A DNA stretch of 64,000 bases from NCBI RefSeq assembly GCF_024648825.1, contig NZ_JANBBE010000013.1, positions 62,001-126,000 on the forward strand. Reading direction: 5' to 3'. Made by a program: the position numbers and the translations under genes. Positions 56,863 to 64,000 of this stretch are shown one piece after another. The stretch comes from Lentzea californiensis (GTDB taxonomy: Bacteria; Actinomycetota; Actinomycetes; Mycobacteriales; Pseudonocardiaceae). The stretch's first letter is position 1. Each line of letters begins with the position of its first letter. Under the pieces are notes generated by a model. That model was not told the DNA's origin. It worked only from the letters and a program-made list of their open reading frames with translations, and did no database searches.

Positions 56863-57855
56863 CTACACCGCCGGGATGACCGCCGACCCGTACGCGTCGC
56901 GCGTCTTGTCCTTCTCGTCGTGCATCAGGTACAGCGCGAAGTTGTCGACGCCGATCTCCTTCAGTTCCTGCAAGCGATCGACGTGCGCCGACTCCGGCCC
57001 GACGAGGCAGAAGCGGTCCACGATCGCGTCCGGCACGAAGTCGGTGGAACGGTTGCCCGCCTTGCCGTGGTGGGAGTAGTCGTAGCCCTCGCGGTCCTTG
57101 ATGTAGTCGGTCAGGGCCTTGGGCACGACCCCCGAATCCCCGTACCGCGCGACGAGGTCCGCGACGTGGTTGCCCACCATGCCGCCGAACCACCGCAGCT
57201 GGTCGCGCTGGTGGTCGAGGTCCGTGCCGACGTAGGCCGGTGCCGCCACGCAGATCGTGATCGCCGACGGGTCACGCCCGGCGGCCACCGCGGCCTCGCG
57301 GACCGACCCGATCGTCCAGCGGGCGATGTCCGGGTCGGCGGTCTGCAGGATGAAGCCGTCGGCCTGCTCGCCGACCATCTTCAACGCGCGCGGACCGTAC
57401 GCGGCCATCCACATCTCGAGCTTTCCGTTGCGCACCCACGGGATCTGCACCGGTGTGCCGTGGTGCTCGACCTCCCGGCCCTCCGCCAGTTCCTTGATCA
57501 CGTGCATCGCGTCGCCCAGTGTCGCGAGCGTCGCGGGCTTCTGGCCGATCACGCGGCGGGCCGAGTCGCCGCGGCCGATGCCGCAGACCGTGCGGTTGCC
57601 GAACATGTCGTTCAGCGTCGCGAACAGCGAGGCGGTCACCGACCAGTCGCGGGTCGACGGGTTCGTGACCATCGGGCCGACGACGAGGTCGCGGGTGGCC
57701 GACAGCACCTGCGAGTAGATGACGAACGGTTCCTGCCACAGCACGCAGGAGTCGAACGTCCAGCCGTAGCGGAAGCCGCAGTCCTCGGCCGCGCGGAGGC
57801 CTTCCACCACGTCCCGCGCCGGCGGGTCGGTCTGCAGCACTACACCGAAGTCCAC
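56863..57855 (-). CDS. LLM-class (F420/flavin-dependent) oxidoreductase
   Basis: A 330-residue luciferase-like (beta/alpha)8 oxidoreductase: MDFGVVLQTDPPARDVVEGL at the start, the T-N-P-S-T-R-D-W-S region, GIGRGDSARRVIGQKPA and M-W-M-A-A-Y-G-P. This pattern matches the subgroup often found beside dihydropyrimidinases in actinobacteria and predicted to use F420. It is the last gene of the operon, 15 bp after the dihydropyrimidinase. No dihydropyrimidine dehydrogenase is nearby, so it may carry out a redox step on a pyrimidine or hydantoin-type compound (inference). Confidence 0.88.
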   Translation of the reverse strand: MDFGVVLQTDPPARDVVEGLRAAEDCGFRYGWTFDSCVLWQEPFVIYSQVLSATRDLVVGPMVTNPSTRDWSVTASLFATLNDMFGNRTVCGIGRGDSARRVIGQKPATLATLGDAMHVIKELAEGREVEHHGTPVQIPWVRNGKLEMWMAAYGPRALKMVGEQADGFILQTADPDIARWTIGSVREAAVAAGRDPSAITICVAAPAYVGTDLDHQRDQLRWFGGMVGNHVADLVARYGDSGVVPKALTDYIKDREGYDYSHHGKAGNRSTDFVPDAIVDRFCLVGPESAHVDRLQELKEIGVDNFALYLMHDEKDKTRDAYGSAVIPAV

Positions 57856-57870
57856 GGGTGACCGCCTTTC

Positions 57871-59256
57871 TCAGACGAGGTACTGGTTGAGGTCGCGGGA
57901 GACGAAGCGGCCGTGGCCCGTCGAGCCGTGGTACGCGCCGTCCGCGATCACCTTGCGGCCGCGGGAGAACACGGTGTCGACCTTGCCGGTGACCTCGAAG
58001 CCCTCGTAGGCCGAGTAGTCCACGGCCATGTGGTGGGTGTCGGCGGAGATCGTCTGGGAGGCCTTGGGGTCGTAGACCACGACGTCCGCGTCGGCTCCCG
58101 GTGCGATCACGCCCTTGCGGGGGTACATGCCGAACATGCGCGCGGGAGTCGTGGAGACGATCTCGACCCAGCGTTCGCGGGTGATCTCGCCCTTCACGAC
58201 GCCCTGGTGCAGCAGGTCGACGCGGTGTTCGACGCCGGGCATGCCGTTGGGGATCTTGGAGAAGTCGCCGACGCCGAGCTGCTTCTGGTCCTTGAAGCAG
58301 AACGGGCAGTGGTCGGTGCTCACCACCGAGAGGTCGTTGGTGCGCAGCCCGCGCCACAGCGACGACTGGTGCTCCTTGGGCCGCAACGGAGGCGACGCCA
58401 CGTACTTCGCGCCCTCGAAGCCGGGCCGGGCCAGGTCCTCCAGCGAGAGGTACAGGTACTGCGGGCACGTCTCGGCGAACACGTTCTGGCCCGTGTCCCG
58501 CGCCGCCGTCACGGCGTCGAGTGCCTGCGAGGCCGACAGGTGCACGACGTACAGCGGGGAACCGGTCACCTTCGCGAGCTGGATCGCGCGGGAGGTGGCT
58601 TCACCCTCCAGCTCCGGCGGCCGGGTCAGGCCGTGCTGCACCGGGTCGCCCAGCCCCGAGGCCAGCGCCTGCGCGACGAGCTGGTCGATCGCGATGCCGT
58701 TCTCCGCGTGCATCATGATCGTGGCGCCGGTCTCGCGCGCCTTCTGCATGGCGCGCAGGATCTCGCCGTCCGTCGCGTAGAAGACGCCGGGGTAGGCCAT
58801 GAACATCTTGAAGCTGTTCACGCCCGCCGCGATGCACGAGTCCATCTCCTTGAGCGACTCGTCGGTCACGTCGGAGATGATCATGTGGAAGCCGTAGTCG
58901 ACCGCGCAGTTGCCGTCCGCCTTGCTGTGCCACTTGTCCAGTGTGGACAGCAGGCTGCTTCCCTTGGGCTGCACCGCGAAGTCGACGATCGTGGTGGTGC
59001 CGCCCCACGCCGCCGCGGTCGTGCCGGTCTCGAAGGTGTCCGCGGACTGGGTGCCGCCGAACGGCATCTCCATGTGCGTGTGCGCGTCGATGCCGCCCGG
59101 GATCACGTACTTCCCGGCCGCGTCGATGACCTCGTCGGCCTGGACGGAGAAACCGGGCGTGACGAGCGCGGCGATGTGCTCGCCGTCGATCAGCACGTCG
59201 GCGGCGTGCGAGCCGGTCGCGTTGATGACCAGGCCGTTGCGGATCAGAGTGCTCAC
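57871..59256 (-). CDS. hydA: Dihydropyrimidinase/D-hydantoinase
   Basis: A 461-residue cyclic amidohydrolase with a GTG start. Metal motif G-G-I-D-A-H-T-H-M-E, the carboxylated-Lys region F-K-M-F-M-A-Y-P-G-V, H of M-M-H-A-E-N-G, H of V-V-H-L-S, and S-T-D-H-C-P-F with the catalytic Asp are all present, as is the substrate-contact N-G-M-P-G-V-E. It opens dihydrouracil/dihydrothymine or 5-substituted hydantoins. GTGA overlap with the upstream carbon-nitrogen hydrolase gene. Confidence 0.94.
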   Translation of the reverse strand: MSTLIRNGLVINATGSHAADVLIDGEHIAALVTPGFSVQADEVIDAAGKYVIPGGIDAHTHMEMPFGGTQSADTFETGTTAAAWGGTTTIVDFAVQPKGSSLLSTLDKWHSKADGNCAVDYGFHMIISDVTDESLKEMDSCIAAGVNSFKMFMAYPGVFYATDGEILRAMQKARETGATIMMHAENGIAIDQLVAQALASGLGDPVQHGLTRPPELEGEATSRAIQLAKVTGSPLYVVHLSASQALDAVTAARDTGQNVFAETCPQYLYLSLEDLARPGFEGAKYVASPPLRPKEHQSSLWRGLRTNDLSVVSTDHCPFCFKDQKQLGVGDFSKIPNGMPGVEHRVDLLHQGVVKGEITRERWVEIVSTTPARMFGMYPRKGVIAPGADADVVVYDPKASQTISADTHHMAVDYSAYEGFEVTGKVDTVFSRGRKVIADGAYHGSTGHGRFVSRDLNQYLV

Positions 59257-60095
59257 GGGGTCACCAGGCCCTCGTAGGTGTCGGGGCGGCGGTCGCGGTA
59301 GAACGCCCACGTGTCCCGGACCTCGGTCAGCAGGTCCAGGTCGAGGTCGCGCACCACGAGCTCTTCCTCGGTGTCGGACGCCGCGTCGCCGACGAGCTGG
59401 CCGCGCGGTGAGACGAAGTACGTCTGGCCGTAGAACTCGTTGTCACCCAGCGGTTCCACGCCCACGCGGTTGATCGCGCCGACGAAGTACTCGTTCGCGA
59501 CGGCCGCGGCGGGCTGCTCCAGCTTCCACAGGTACTCGCTCAGCGAACGCGAGGTCGCGGACGGGTTGAACACGATCTTCGCGCCCGCCAGGCCGAGTGC
59601 GCGCCAGCCCTCGGGGAAGTGGCGTTCGTAGCAGATGTAGACGCCGATCCGCCCGACCGCCGTGTCGAACACGGGATAACCGAGGTTGCCGGGCTTGAAG
59701 TAGAACTTCTCCCAGAACCCCTTCACCTGCGGGATGTGGTTCTTGCGGTACTTGCCGAGGTACGTGCCGTCCGCGTCGATCACCGCGGCGGTGTTGTAGT
59801 AGACGCCCGGCTGTTCCACCTCGTACATCGGCACGATCAGCACGATGTTGTTCTGCGCGGCGACTTCCTGCATCAGCGCCGTCGTCGGGCCGTCCGGGAT
59901 CGACTCGGTGTAGGAGTAGTAGTCCGCGTCCTGGATCTGGCAGAAGTACGGCCCGTAGAAGAGCTCCTGCAGGCACAGCACCTGCGCGCCCTGGGAGGCG
60001 GCAGCGCGGATGTGATCGACCGCGTTCGCGATCATCGACTCCTTGTCGCCCGTCCACTTCTGCTGGACGAGCGCCGCCCGGATGATGTTGCTCAC
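59253..60095 (-). CDS. Carbon-nitrogen hydrolase (beta-ureidopropionase/N-carbamoylase-like)
   Basis: A 280-residue nitrilase-superfamily enzyme with a GTG start and GGAG upstream. The catalytic triad is Glu44 (L-Q-E-L-F-Y-G-P-Y-F), Lys118 (R-K-N-H-I-P) and Cys155 (Y-I-C-Y-E-R-H-F-P-E-G). It would hydrolyse the N-carbamoyl amino acid released by dihydropyrimidinase to beta-alanine (or a D-amino acid), ammonia and CO2. Both ends overlap neighbours by 4 bp. Confidence 0.92.
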   Translation of the reverse strand: MSNIIRAALVQQKWTGDKESMIANAVDHIRAAASQGAQVLCLQELFYGPYFCQIQDADYYSYTESIPDGPTTALMQEVAAQNNIVLIVPMYEVEQPGVYYNTAAVIDADGTYLGKYRKNHIPQVKGFWEKFYFKPGNLGYPVFDTAVGRIGVYICYERHFPEGWRALGLAGAKIVFNPSATSRSLSEYLWKLEQPAAAVANEYFVGAINRVGVEPLGDNEFYGQTYFVSPRGQLVGDAASDTEEELVVRDLDLDLLTEVRDTWAFYRDRRPDTYEGLVTP

Positions 60096-61600
60096 CTGGT
60101 CGTCTCCTTTGCCGTGGTGTCCTTCAGAGCGAGGAAGACCAGGAAGCCGGCCGCGAAGCCGACGACCCAGTTGTAGTCGTAGAGGGGCTTGAGGAACGGG
60201 ATGAGCCCGTCCACCGGGAACGGCCCTCCGTGGGCGCCGCCGACCGCGAGCACCGAGCCCACGAGCGTCGCCAGCACGGCACGCCAGTTCCAGCCGCCGT
60301 TGAACCAGTACGCGCCCCTGCCGTCGAGGTAGAGGTCGGTGAGCTCCAGGTGCGTCTTCTTGATCACCCAGTACCCGGCGACGAACACGCCGGCCACCGA
60401 GGCCAGCAGACCGCCGTAGAACCCGAGCCACGCGAAGATGTAGATGTTCGGGTCGGAGATCAGCCGCCACGGCTGGATCACGATGCCGATGACACCGGTG
60501 ATCAGGCCGCCGATCGCGAACGTGATCTTGCGCGGGAAGGCGTTCGAGAAGTCGTACGACGGGCTGACGACGTTCGCCGCGAGGTTCGCCGAGATCGTGG
60601 CCAGCACCAGCGACACCAGCGCGATGATCACCAGGAACGTGTTGTCGAAGCGGGACGCGAGGTCCGCCGGGTCCCAGATCGCCTCGCCGTACAGGGCCTG
60701 CGCGCCCGACGTCGTCAGGATCGCGACGATGGCGATGAACGACATGGTGGTCGGCAGGCCGAGGAGCTGCCCGATCGCCTGTTTCTTCTGGCTGCCGCCG
60801 AACCGCGTGAAGTCCGGCATGTTCAGCGACAGCGTCGACCAGAACGCGATCATGCCCATCAGCGCGGGGAAGAAGACCTTCCAGAAGTCCGGGCCCCAGC
60901 CGAGCTTGCTGGGCGTCTCGAGGATCGGCCCGAAGCCGCCCGCCTTCACCAGCACGTAGCCCAGCAGGATCAGGAACCCGATGCTGACCAGCGGCGCCGT
61001 CCAGTTCTCGAACCGCCGGATCGCCTCCATGCCGCGCCAGATCACCAGCATCTGCACGACCCAGAAACCGAAGAAGCACAACCACAACGTCCAGGGCTGG
61101 CCGCCGATCTGCGACGCCTTGGTCCAGCCCTCGCCGGTCAGCCGCCCGATGATCACGTGCAGCGCCTTGCCGCCCACCCACGTCTGGATGCCGAACCAGG
61201 CGCAGGCGATGAACGCGCGCAGCAACGCCACCAGGTTGGCGCCGCGGATGCCGTAGAAGGCGCGGGCGAACACGGGGAACGGGATCCCGTACTTCGTGCC
61301 CGCGTGGCTGTTGAGCAGCATGGGGACCAGCACGATCAGGTTGCCCAGGGTGATCGTGACGAAGGCCTGCACCCAGTCCATGCCGATCGCGATCAACGAC
61401 GCCGCGAGCGTGTAACTGGGGATGTTGTGCGCCATGCCCATCCACAGCGCGAAGAAGTTGTACGTCGTCCATGTCCGCTGCTCGACGGGCACGGGCGCGA
61501 GCTCGGGGTTGTAGAACCTGCTGTCCTTGATGGGACCTGCGTCGCTCAGTTCGACGCGGCCATCAGGTGTGACCTGGGGCGGTGAGGACTCGACTGCCAT
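60092..61600 (-). CDS. NCS1 family nucleobase/hydantoin permease
   Basis: A 502-residue transporter of the NCS1 family with twelve hydrophobic helices. Family features: R-T-W-T-T-Y-N-F-F-A-L-W-M-G-M, W-F-G-I-Q-T-W-V-G-G, N-M-P-D-F-T-R-F and A-N-V-V-S-P-S-Y-D-F-S-N-A-F-P. Characterised relatives carry uracil, allantoin, cytosine or hydantoins (Mhp1). It is the first gene of the operon, so expression starts upstream of 61600. Substrate: a pyrimidine or hydantoin by context. Confidence 0.92.
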   Translation of the reverse strand: MAVESSPPQVTPDGRVELSDAGPIKDSRFYNPELAPVPVEQRTWTTYNFFALWMGMAHNIPSYTLAASLIAIGMDWVQAFVTITLGNLIVLVPMLLNSHAGTKYGIPFPVFARAFYGIRGANLVALLRAFIACAWFGIQTWVGGKALHVIIGRLTGEGWTKASQIGGQPWTLWLCFFGFWVVQMLVIWRGMEAIRRFENWTAPLVSIGFLILLGYVLVKAGGFGPILETPSKLGWGPDFWKVFFPALMGMIAFWSTLSLNMPDFTRFGGSQKKQAIGQLLGLPTTMSFIAIVAILTTSGAQALYGEAIWDPADLASRFDNTFLVIIALVSLVLATISANLAANVVSPSYDFSNAFPRKITFAIGGLITGVIGIVIQPWRLISDPNIYIFAWLGFYGGLLASVAGVFVAGYWVIKKTHLELTDLYLDGRGAYWFNGGWNWRAVLATLVGSVLAVGGAHGGPFPVDGLIPFLKPLYDYNWVVGFAAGFLVFLALKDTTAKETTR

Positions 61601-61744
61601 CGTTCAACCCCCTGTTACGCTGCTGAAACAACGCCAACCCGGTCGGATTCCATCCCGGAATCCTGGGTCCGCCGCCGCAGGTGTGGCAGTGTCAGAGTGT
61701 CCACGCTTGTCATGATCGGCGCACATTGTGTTCCACTGGCGGCC

Positions 61745-62446
61745 ATGGGGATCTCGCGGCGCGCCGTCCTGCTCGGCGGCGCCGGCCTGGTGGGAGCAGC
61801 GGGGACGTACGGCGCCCTGACGCCGCGGGGCCGTCGTCTGCTCGGCTGGACAGGCCCCGGCGGCGTGGTGCCGTCCGCCGAACCTGTACCCGTTCAGCCC
61901 ATGCCGTGGGGTGCGTGGATGGGTGCGGCCGGGCCGGCGGTGCTCGTGCTGCACGGCCGCGGCGGCAGCGTCGCGTGGTGGGAGGAGCTCGGGCTGCCCC
62001 GGTTCCTGAACGGGTGCGGGTTCCGGTGCGCTGTGGTCAACGGTGGCGACGACTACTGGGTGGGGTTCGACCCGCCCGTGCCGTTCGAGGCCGCTCTCGG
62101 TGTGTCGATGGGCGGGTTCGGAGTGCTCGACATCGCTTCTCGCCGGTTTTTGAAGGCCGTTGCGGCCGTGAGTCCGGCGTTGTTCCCGTCGTGGGAGGAC
62201 GCCGAGCGAATCGACGGGTTCGCGTCGCGTGAGGTCTGGGAGGCGCACGAACCGTTGCGGCACAAGGCGGCCATCAAGTCACCGGTCGGCGTGTGGTGCG
62301 GCCGGGAGGATCCGTTCCACGATCCCGCTCGGGACCTGGCGGCCGCTGTCGGGGCTATCGGTTCGTTCGAACACGGCGAGCACGACATCGGTTATTGGCG
62401 GCGCGTGCTGCCGGACGCGTTGAGGTTCATCGGGCAGCGACTTTGA
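61745..62446 (+). CDS. Exported alpha/beta hydrolase (Tat-type signal)
   Basis: A 233-residue alpha/beta hydrolase. The N-terminus MGISRRAVLLGGAGLVGAAG has the SRRxxLL pattern of a twin-arginine signal. An upstream in-frame ATG (61697) would put 16 residues before it and is less likely. HGRGG is the oxyanion-like loop, G-V-S-M-G-G-F-G the nucleophile elbow, R-E-D-P-F-H and G-E-H-D the places of the acid and His. Substrate unknown. It is divergent from the pyrimidine operon (144-bp spacer) and overlaps the convergent RDD gene by 20 bp. Confidence 0.85.
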   Translation: MGISRRAVLLGGAGLVGAAGTYGALTPRGRRLLGWTGPGGVVPSAEPVPVQPMPWGAWMGAAGPAVLVLHGRGGSVAWWEELGLPRFLNGCGFRCAVVNGGDDYWVGFDPPVPFEAALGVSMGGFGVLDIASRRFLKAVAAVSPALFPSWEDAERIDGFASREVWEAHEPLRHKAAIKSPVGVWCGREDPFHDPARDLAAAVGAIGSFEHGEHDIGYWRRVLPDALRFIGQRL

Positions 62447-62930
62447 GCCGCACCACGGCCGTGCCCGCCTTGCGGTCGTGCCAGGTCCTCGTGCCACGCA
62501 GGTCGAGTGCCTCCACGACGGACAGCACCAGCAGCACGAACCCACCCACGAGCAGCAACGACGAAAGCCATCCCGCCGACCCCGGGCCGACGTGCTCACC
62601 GACGACGACCCACGGCTGCTGCCAGCCGAGGCCCGCCATCAACGCCGGCTCCCGCCAGCCCAGCCCGGTCAGCACGAGCACCACGCCCGCGCCCGGCAGC
62701 GCGGTCGTGACGAGCGTGCGCGCCAGCGCCCTTCTGAGGTTCAGGCCGGACGCCGGGCCCACGACCCGCAGCCCCGTCAGGACCTTGCCGAGGGTGTTCA
62801 GCCGGAGCAGCAGAGCGTCGTAGACCGCCGCGCAGAGCACCACCAGCACGGGTTCGTGGACCAACGGCCAGGCCACGACCAGCACCAGGAGCCAGTCGAG
62901 CAGTCGGGCGATCAGCCGGCGAACGAGCAT
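62427..62930 (-). CDS. RDD family membrane protein
   Basis: A 167-residue membrane protein with four hydrophobic segments. It starts MLVRRLIARLLDWLLV, where R-L-x-A-R-L-L-D takes the place of the RDD motif; L-N-T-L-G-K-V-L-T-G-L-R-V-V and T-W-H-D-R-K-A-G-T-A-V-V are the other family markers. Role unknown; some RDD proteins are Na+/H+ antiporters. Confidence 0.87.
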   Translation of the reverse strand: MLVRRLIARLLDWLLVLVVAWPLVHEPVLVVLCAAVYDALLLRLNTLGKVLTGLRVVGPASGLNLRRALARTLVTTALPGAGVVLVLTGLGWREPALMAGLGWQQPWVVVGEHVGPGSAGWLSSLLLVGGFVLLVLSVVEALDLRGTRTWHDRKAGTAVVRLKVAAR

Positions 62931-62966
62931 GATTCACGCTAAGCGGCGGAAGTCCGTCATAAGTGG

Positions 62967-63584
62967 TCAGTTCATGGCCAGTTGCCGCACGAACTCGGCG
63001 ACCCACCTGCCGTTGTCACGCCTGACGGAACGCGGCCTCAGCCCGTCACCCGCGAACGCCTCGACCTCCGCGGGCGTGAGCGGCCACGGAGGACCGTCCG
63101 GCTCGGGACCCTCGTCGCGCGCCACGGCGAGCACCAGCAGCGTCGAGCCGGTCAGCGCCGAGACCCGCGCGGTCGCCTCGGCGTGCAGGGCGACGGGCAG
63201 CGCCTGCACCGTCATGTTCTCCACCACGAGGTCGAACGCGCGGTGCCACTCGGCGGGCGGGTCCAGCAGGTCGGCGACCACGTAGGAGACGGAGGACTCC
63301 GGGTAGCGCTTCCGGACCGCGGTCACGGCGGTGGGGGAGATGTCGAACGCGGTCACCTCGAAGCCCAGCGAGGCCAGGAACTCCGAGTCGCGGCCGTAAC
63401 CGCAGCCCACGACCAGAGCGCGCTGACCGGTGCCGTCGAGGCCGTCGGCCCATTCGACGAGGTGCGGTTGCGGGTTCGGGATGTCCCACGGGACGGATGC
63501 CTTGCCGGCTTCGGCCTCGGCGTAGAGGTCCTCGAACCAGCCGGTCGGGTTGGCGGCCTGCAGACGGCGGTCATCGGGAAGCAT
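62967..63584 (-). CDS. SAM-dependent methyltransferase (TPMT-like)
   Basis: A 205-residue class I methyltransferase. N-terminal W-F-E-D-L-Y and P-W-D-I-P-N-P-Q-P-H-L are as in thiopurine methyltransferase-like proteins; the SAM loop is V-V-G-C-G-Y-G-R-D-S-E-F-L, with the acidic D-I-S and V-V-A-D-L-L-D-P after it. Substrate not determinable. It is 17 bp downstream of the truncated MerR gene. Confidence 0.9.
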   Translation of the reverse strand: MLPDDRRLQAANPTGWFEDLYAEAEAGKASVPWDIPNPQPHLVEWADGLDGTGQRALVVGCGYGRDSEFLASLGFEVTAFDISPTAVTAVRKRYPESSVSYVVADLLDPPAEWHRAFDLVVENMTVQALPVALHAEATARVSALTGSTLLVLAVARDEGPEPDGPPWPLTPAEVEAFAGDGLRPRSVRRDNGRWVAEFVRQLAMN

Positions 63585-63601
63585 GACCCACTTCTACCGA
63601 A

Positions 63602-63931
63602 CTACCGCGCGGCGCGCGCCCGAGTTACGTACTCCACCAGACCGTCGTCGGCCATGTGCTGCCGCAGTTGCCGCACGGTCAAAGAAGCCGGCTGGGTCTC
63701 GAAGGGCGGTCGCAGGGAGTCCGAACGGGACAGTGCCGGCCGCACCTCCTCCAGCGGTAGAACGAAGTGACGCAGCGATCTCACCTGATAGAGGTGTCGG
63801 ATGCCGTCCGATGTGTACTGGCGGTGACCGGAGGGCGTGCGCTCGGAAGCGGCCACCAGGCAGGTTTCGTCGTGGTGGTGCAGGGTGCGGACGCTCGCTT
63901 TGGCCAGGTCACCGATGCTCCAACGGGTCAC
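63602..63931 (-). pseudogene. Degenerate, truncated MerR family regulator
   Basis: A 109-codon frame that starts like TipAL-type MerR proteins (R-W-S-I-G-D-L-A-K) but three residues usually found next (T-G-V) are missing, so the turn of the HTH is lost: A-K-A-S-V-R-T-L-H-H-H-D. The wing S-E-R-T-P-S-G-H-R-Q-Y-T is still recognisable. After residue 75 the sequence no longer resembles the dimerisation helix. Normal length is 240 or more. It may still be expressed, but DNA binding is doubtful. The remaining 63932-64000 shows nothing. Confidence 0.65.
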
Positions 63932-64000
63932 GCCAGGACCGTAGGACCTCCCGTGGCGGGAGGTTCAAGCCCTGAACACCCGATCGAGCGGGTTAATTCG

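Noticed and set aside
56795-57193. Upstream extension of the STAND gene
   Set aside because: It overlaps the LLM oxidoreductase gene in another frame and has no recognisable domain; the ATG at 56794 begins the family-like N-terminus.
1-64000. tRNA genes, CRISPR arrays, transposases
   Set aside because: Reading the spacers on both strands gave no cloverleaf-like tRNA ends, no spaced array of repeats and no transposase-like protein; a tRNA scan would be the decisive check.

Overview
The window is high-GC actinobacterial DNA with dense coding, many GTG starts, one TTG start, and frequent ATGA/GTGA overlaps. It carries phosphatidylinositol-mannoside genes, a complete conservon (cvnA-D type), DUF5753-type XRE regulators and STAND ATPases. 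Together these point to a filamentous actinomycete, most likely of the Pseudonocardiaceae (Lentzea, Saccharothrix or Amycolatopsis-like). The family assignment is inference from gene content. About 70 protein genes or gene remnants are supported. I saw no tRNA, rRNA, CRISPR array or intact insertion sequence.

Layout. 1-2.7 kb: the end of a polyamine/phosphonate-type ABC importer followed by an LtrA membrane protein. 2.7-7.6 kb: a HEAT-like protein, a VOC protein, an MFS transporter, and a divergent pair of exported proteins (LVIVD propeller and DUF305 lipoprotein). 7.6-10.9 kb: small regulators and oxidoreductases mixed with gene remnants (a frameshifted TPR fragment and an internally deleted SDR). 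11-14.4 kb: an ABC-2 exporter coupled to a NarL-type two-component system. 14.6-26.3 kb: a purine catabolism region with a ceramidase-like protein, an allophanate-hydrolase-C-like protein, XdhC, an AzgA-type permease, guanine deaminase, three xanthine dehydrogenase subunits, 8-oxoguanine deaminase, 5-hydroxyisourate hydrolase and a divergent PucR regulator. 26.3-31 kb: a variable island with a lipoprotein, a compact NB-ARC ATPase, an XRE regulator, a frameshifted DddA-like deaminase toxin and its intact Imm1 immunity gene. The toxin/immunity cassette is bracketed by a 20-bp direct repeat.

31-35 kb: a conservon (sensor kinase, roadblock protein, DUF742 protein, small GTPase) ended by strong hairpins. 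35-37 kb: 3-hydroxybutyryl-CoA dehydrogenase and an IniB-like protein. 37-43.5 kb: an apparent gamma-glutamylation route for ethanolamine or a related amine (permease, GlnA-like ligase, class I amidotransferase-type hydrolase, aldehyde dehydrogenase, SDR, FadR-type regulator). 43.7-46.9 kb: an acyl-CoA ligase, two coupled unknown genes and a GNAT acetyltransferase. 47-54.8 kb: the conserved block thrS - HIT - pgsA - acyltransferase - pimA - NUDIX, interrupted by a tiny membrane protein and an XRE regulator. 54.7-56.8 kb: a STAND ATPase with TPRs and a RHIM-like N-terminal motif. 56.9-61.6 kb: a four-gene pyrimidine/hydantoin catabolic operon. 61.7-64 kb: a Tat-type alpha/beta hydrolase, an RDD protein, a methyltransferase and a decaying MerR gene.

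The window mixes nitrogen-scavenging catabolism (purines, pyrimidines, ethanolamine) with conserved envelope-lipid genes. Two spots look like conflict or self/non-self functions: the deaminase/immunity cassette and the STAND proteins.
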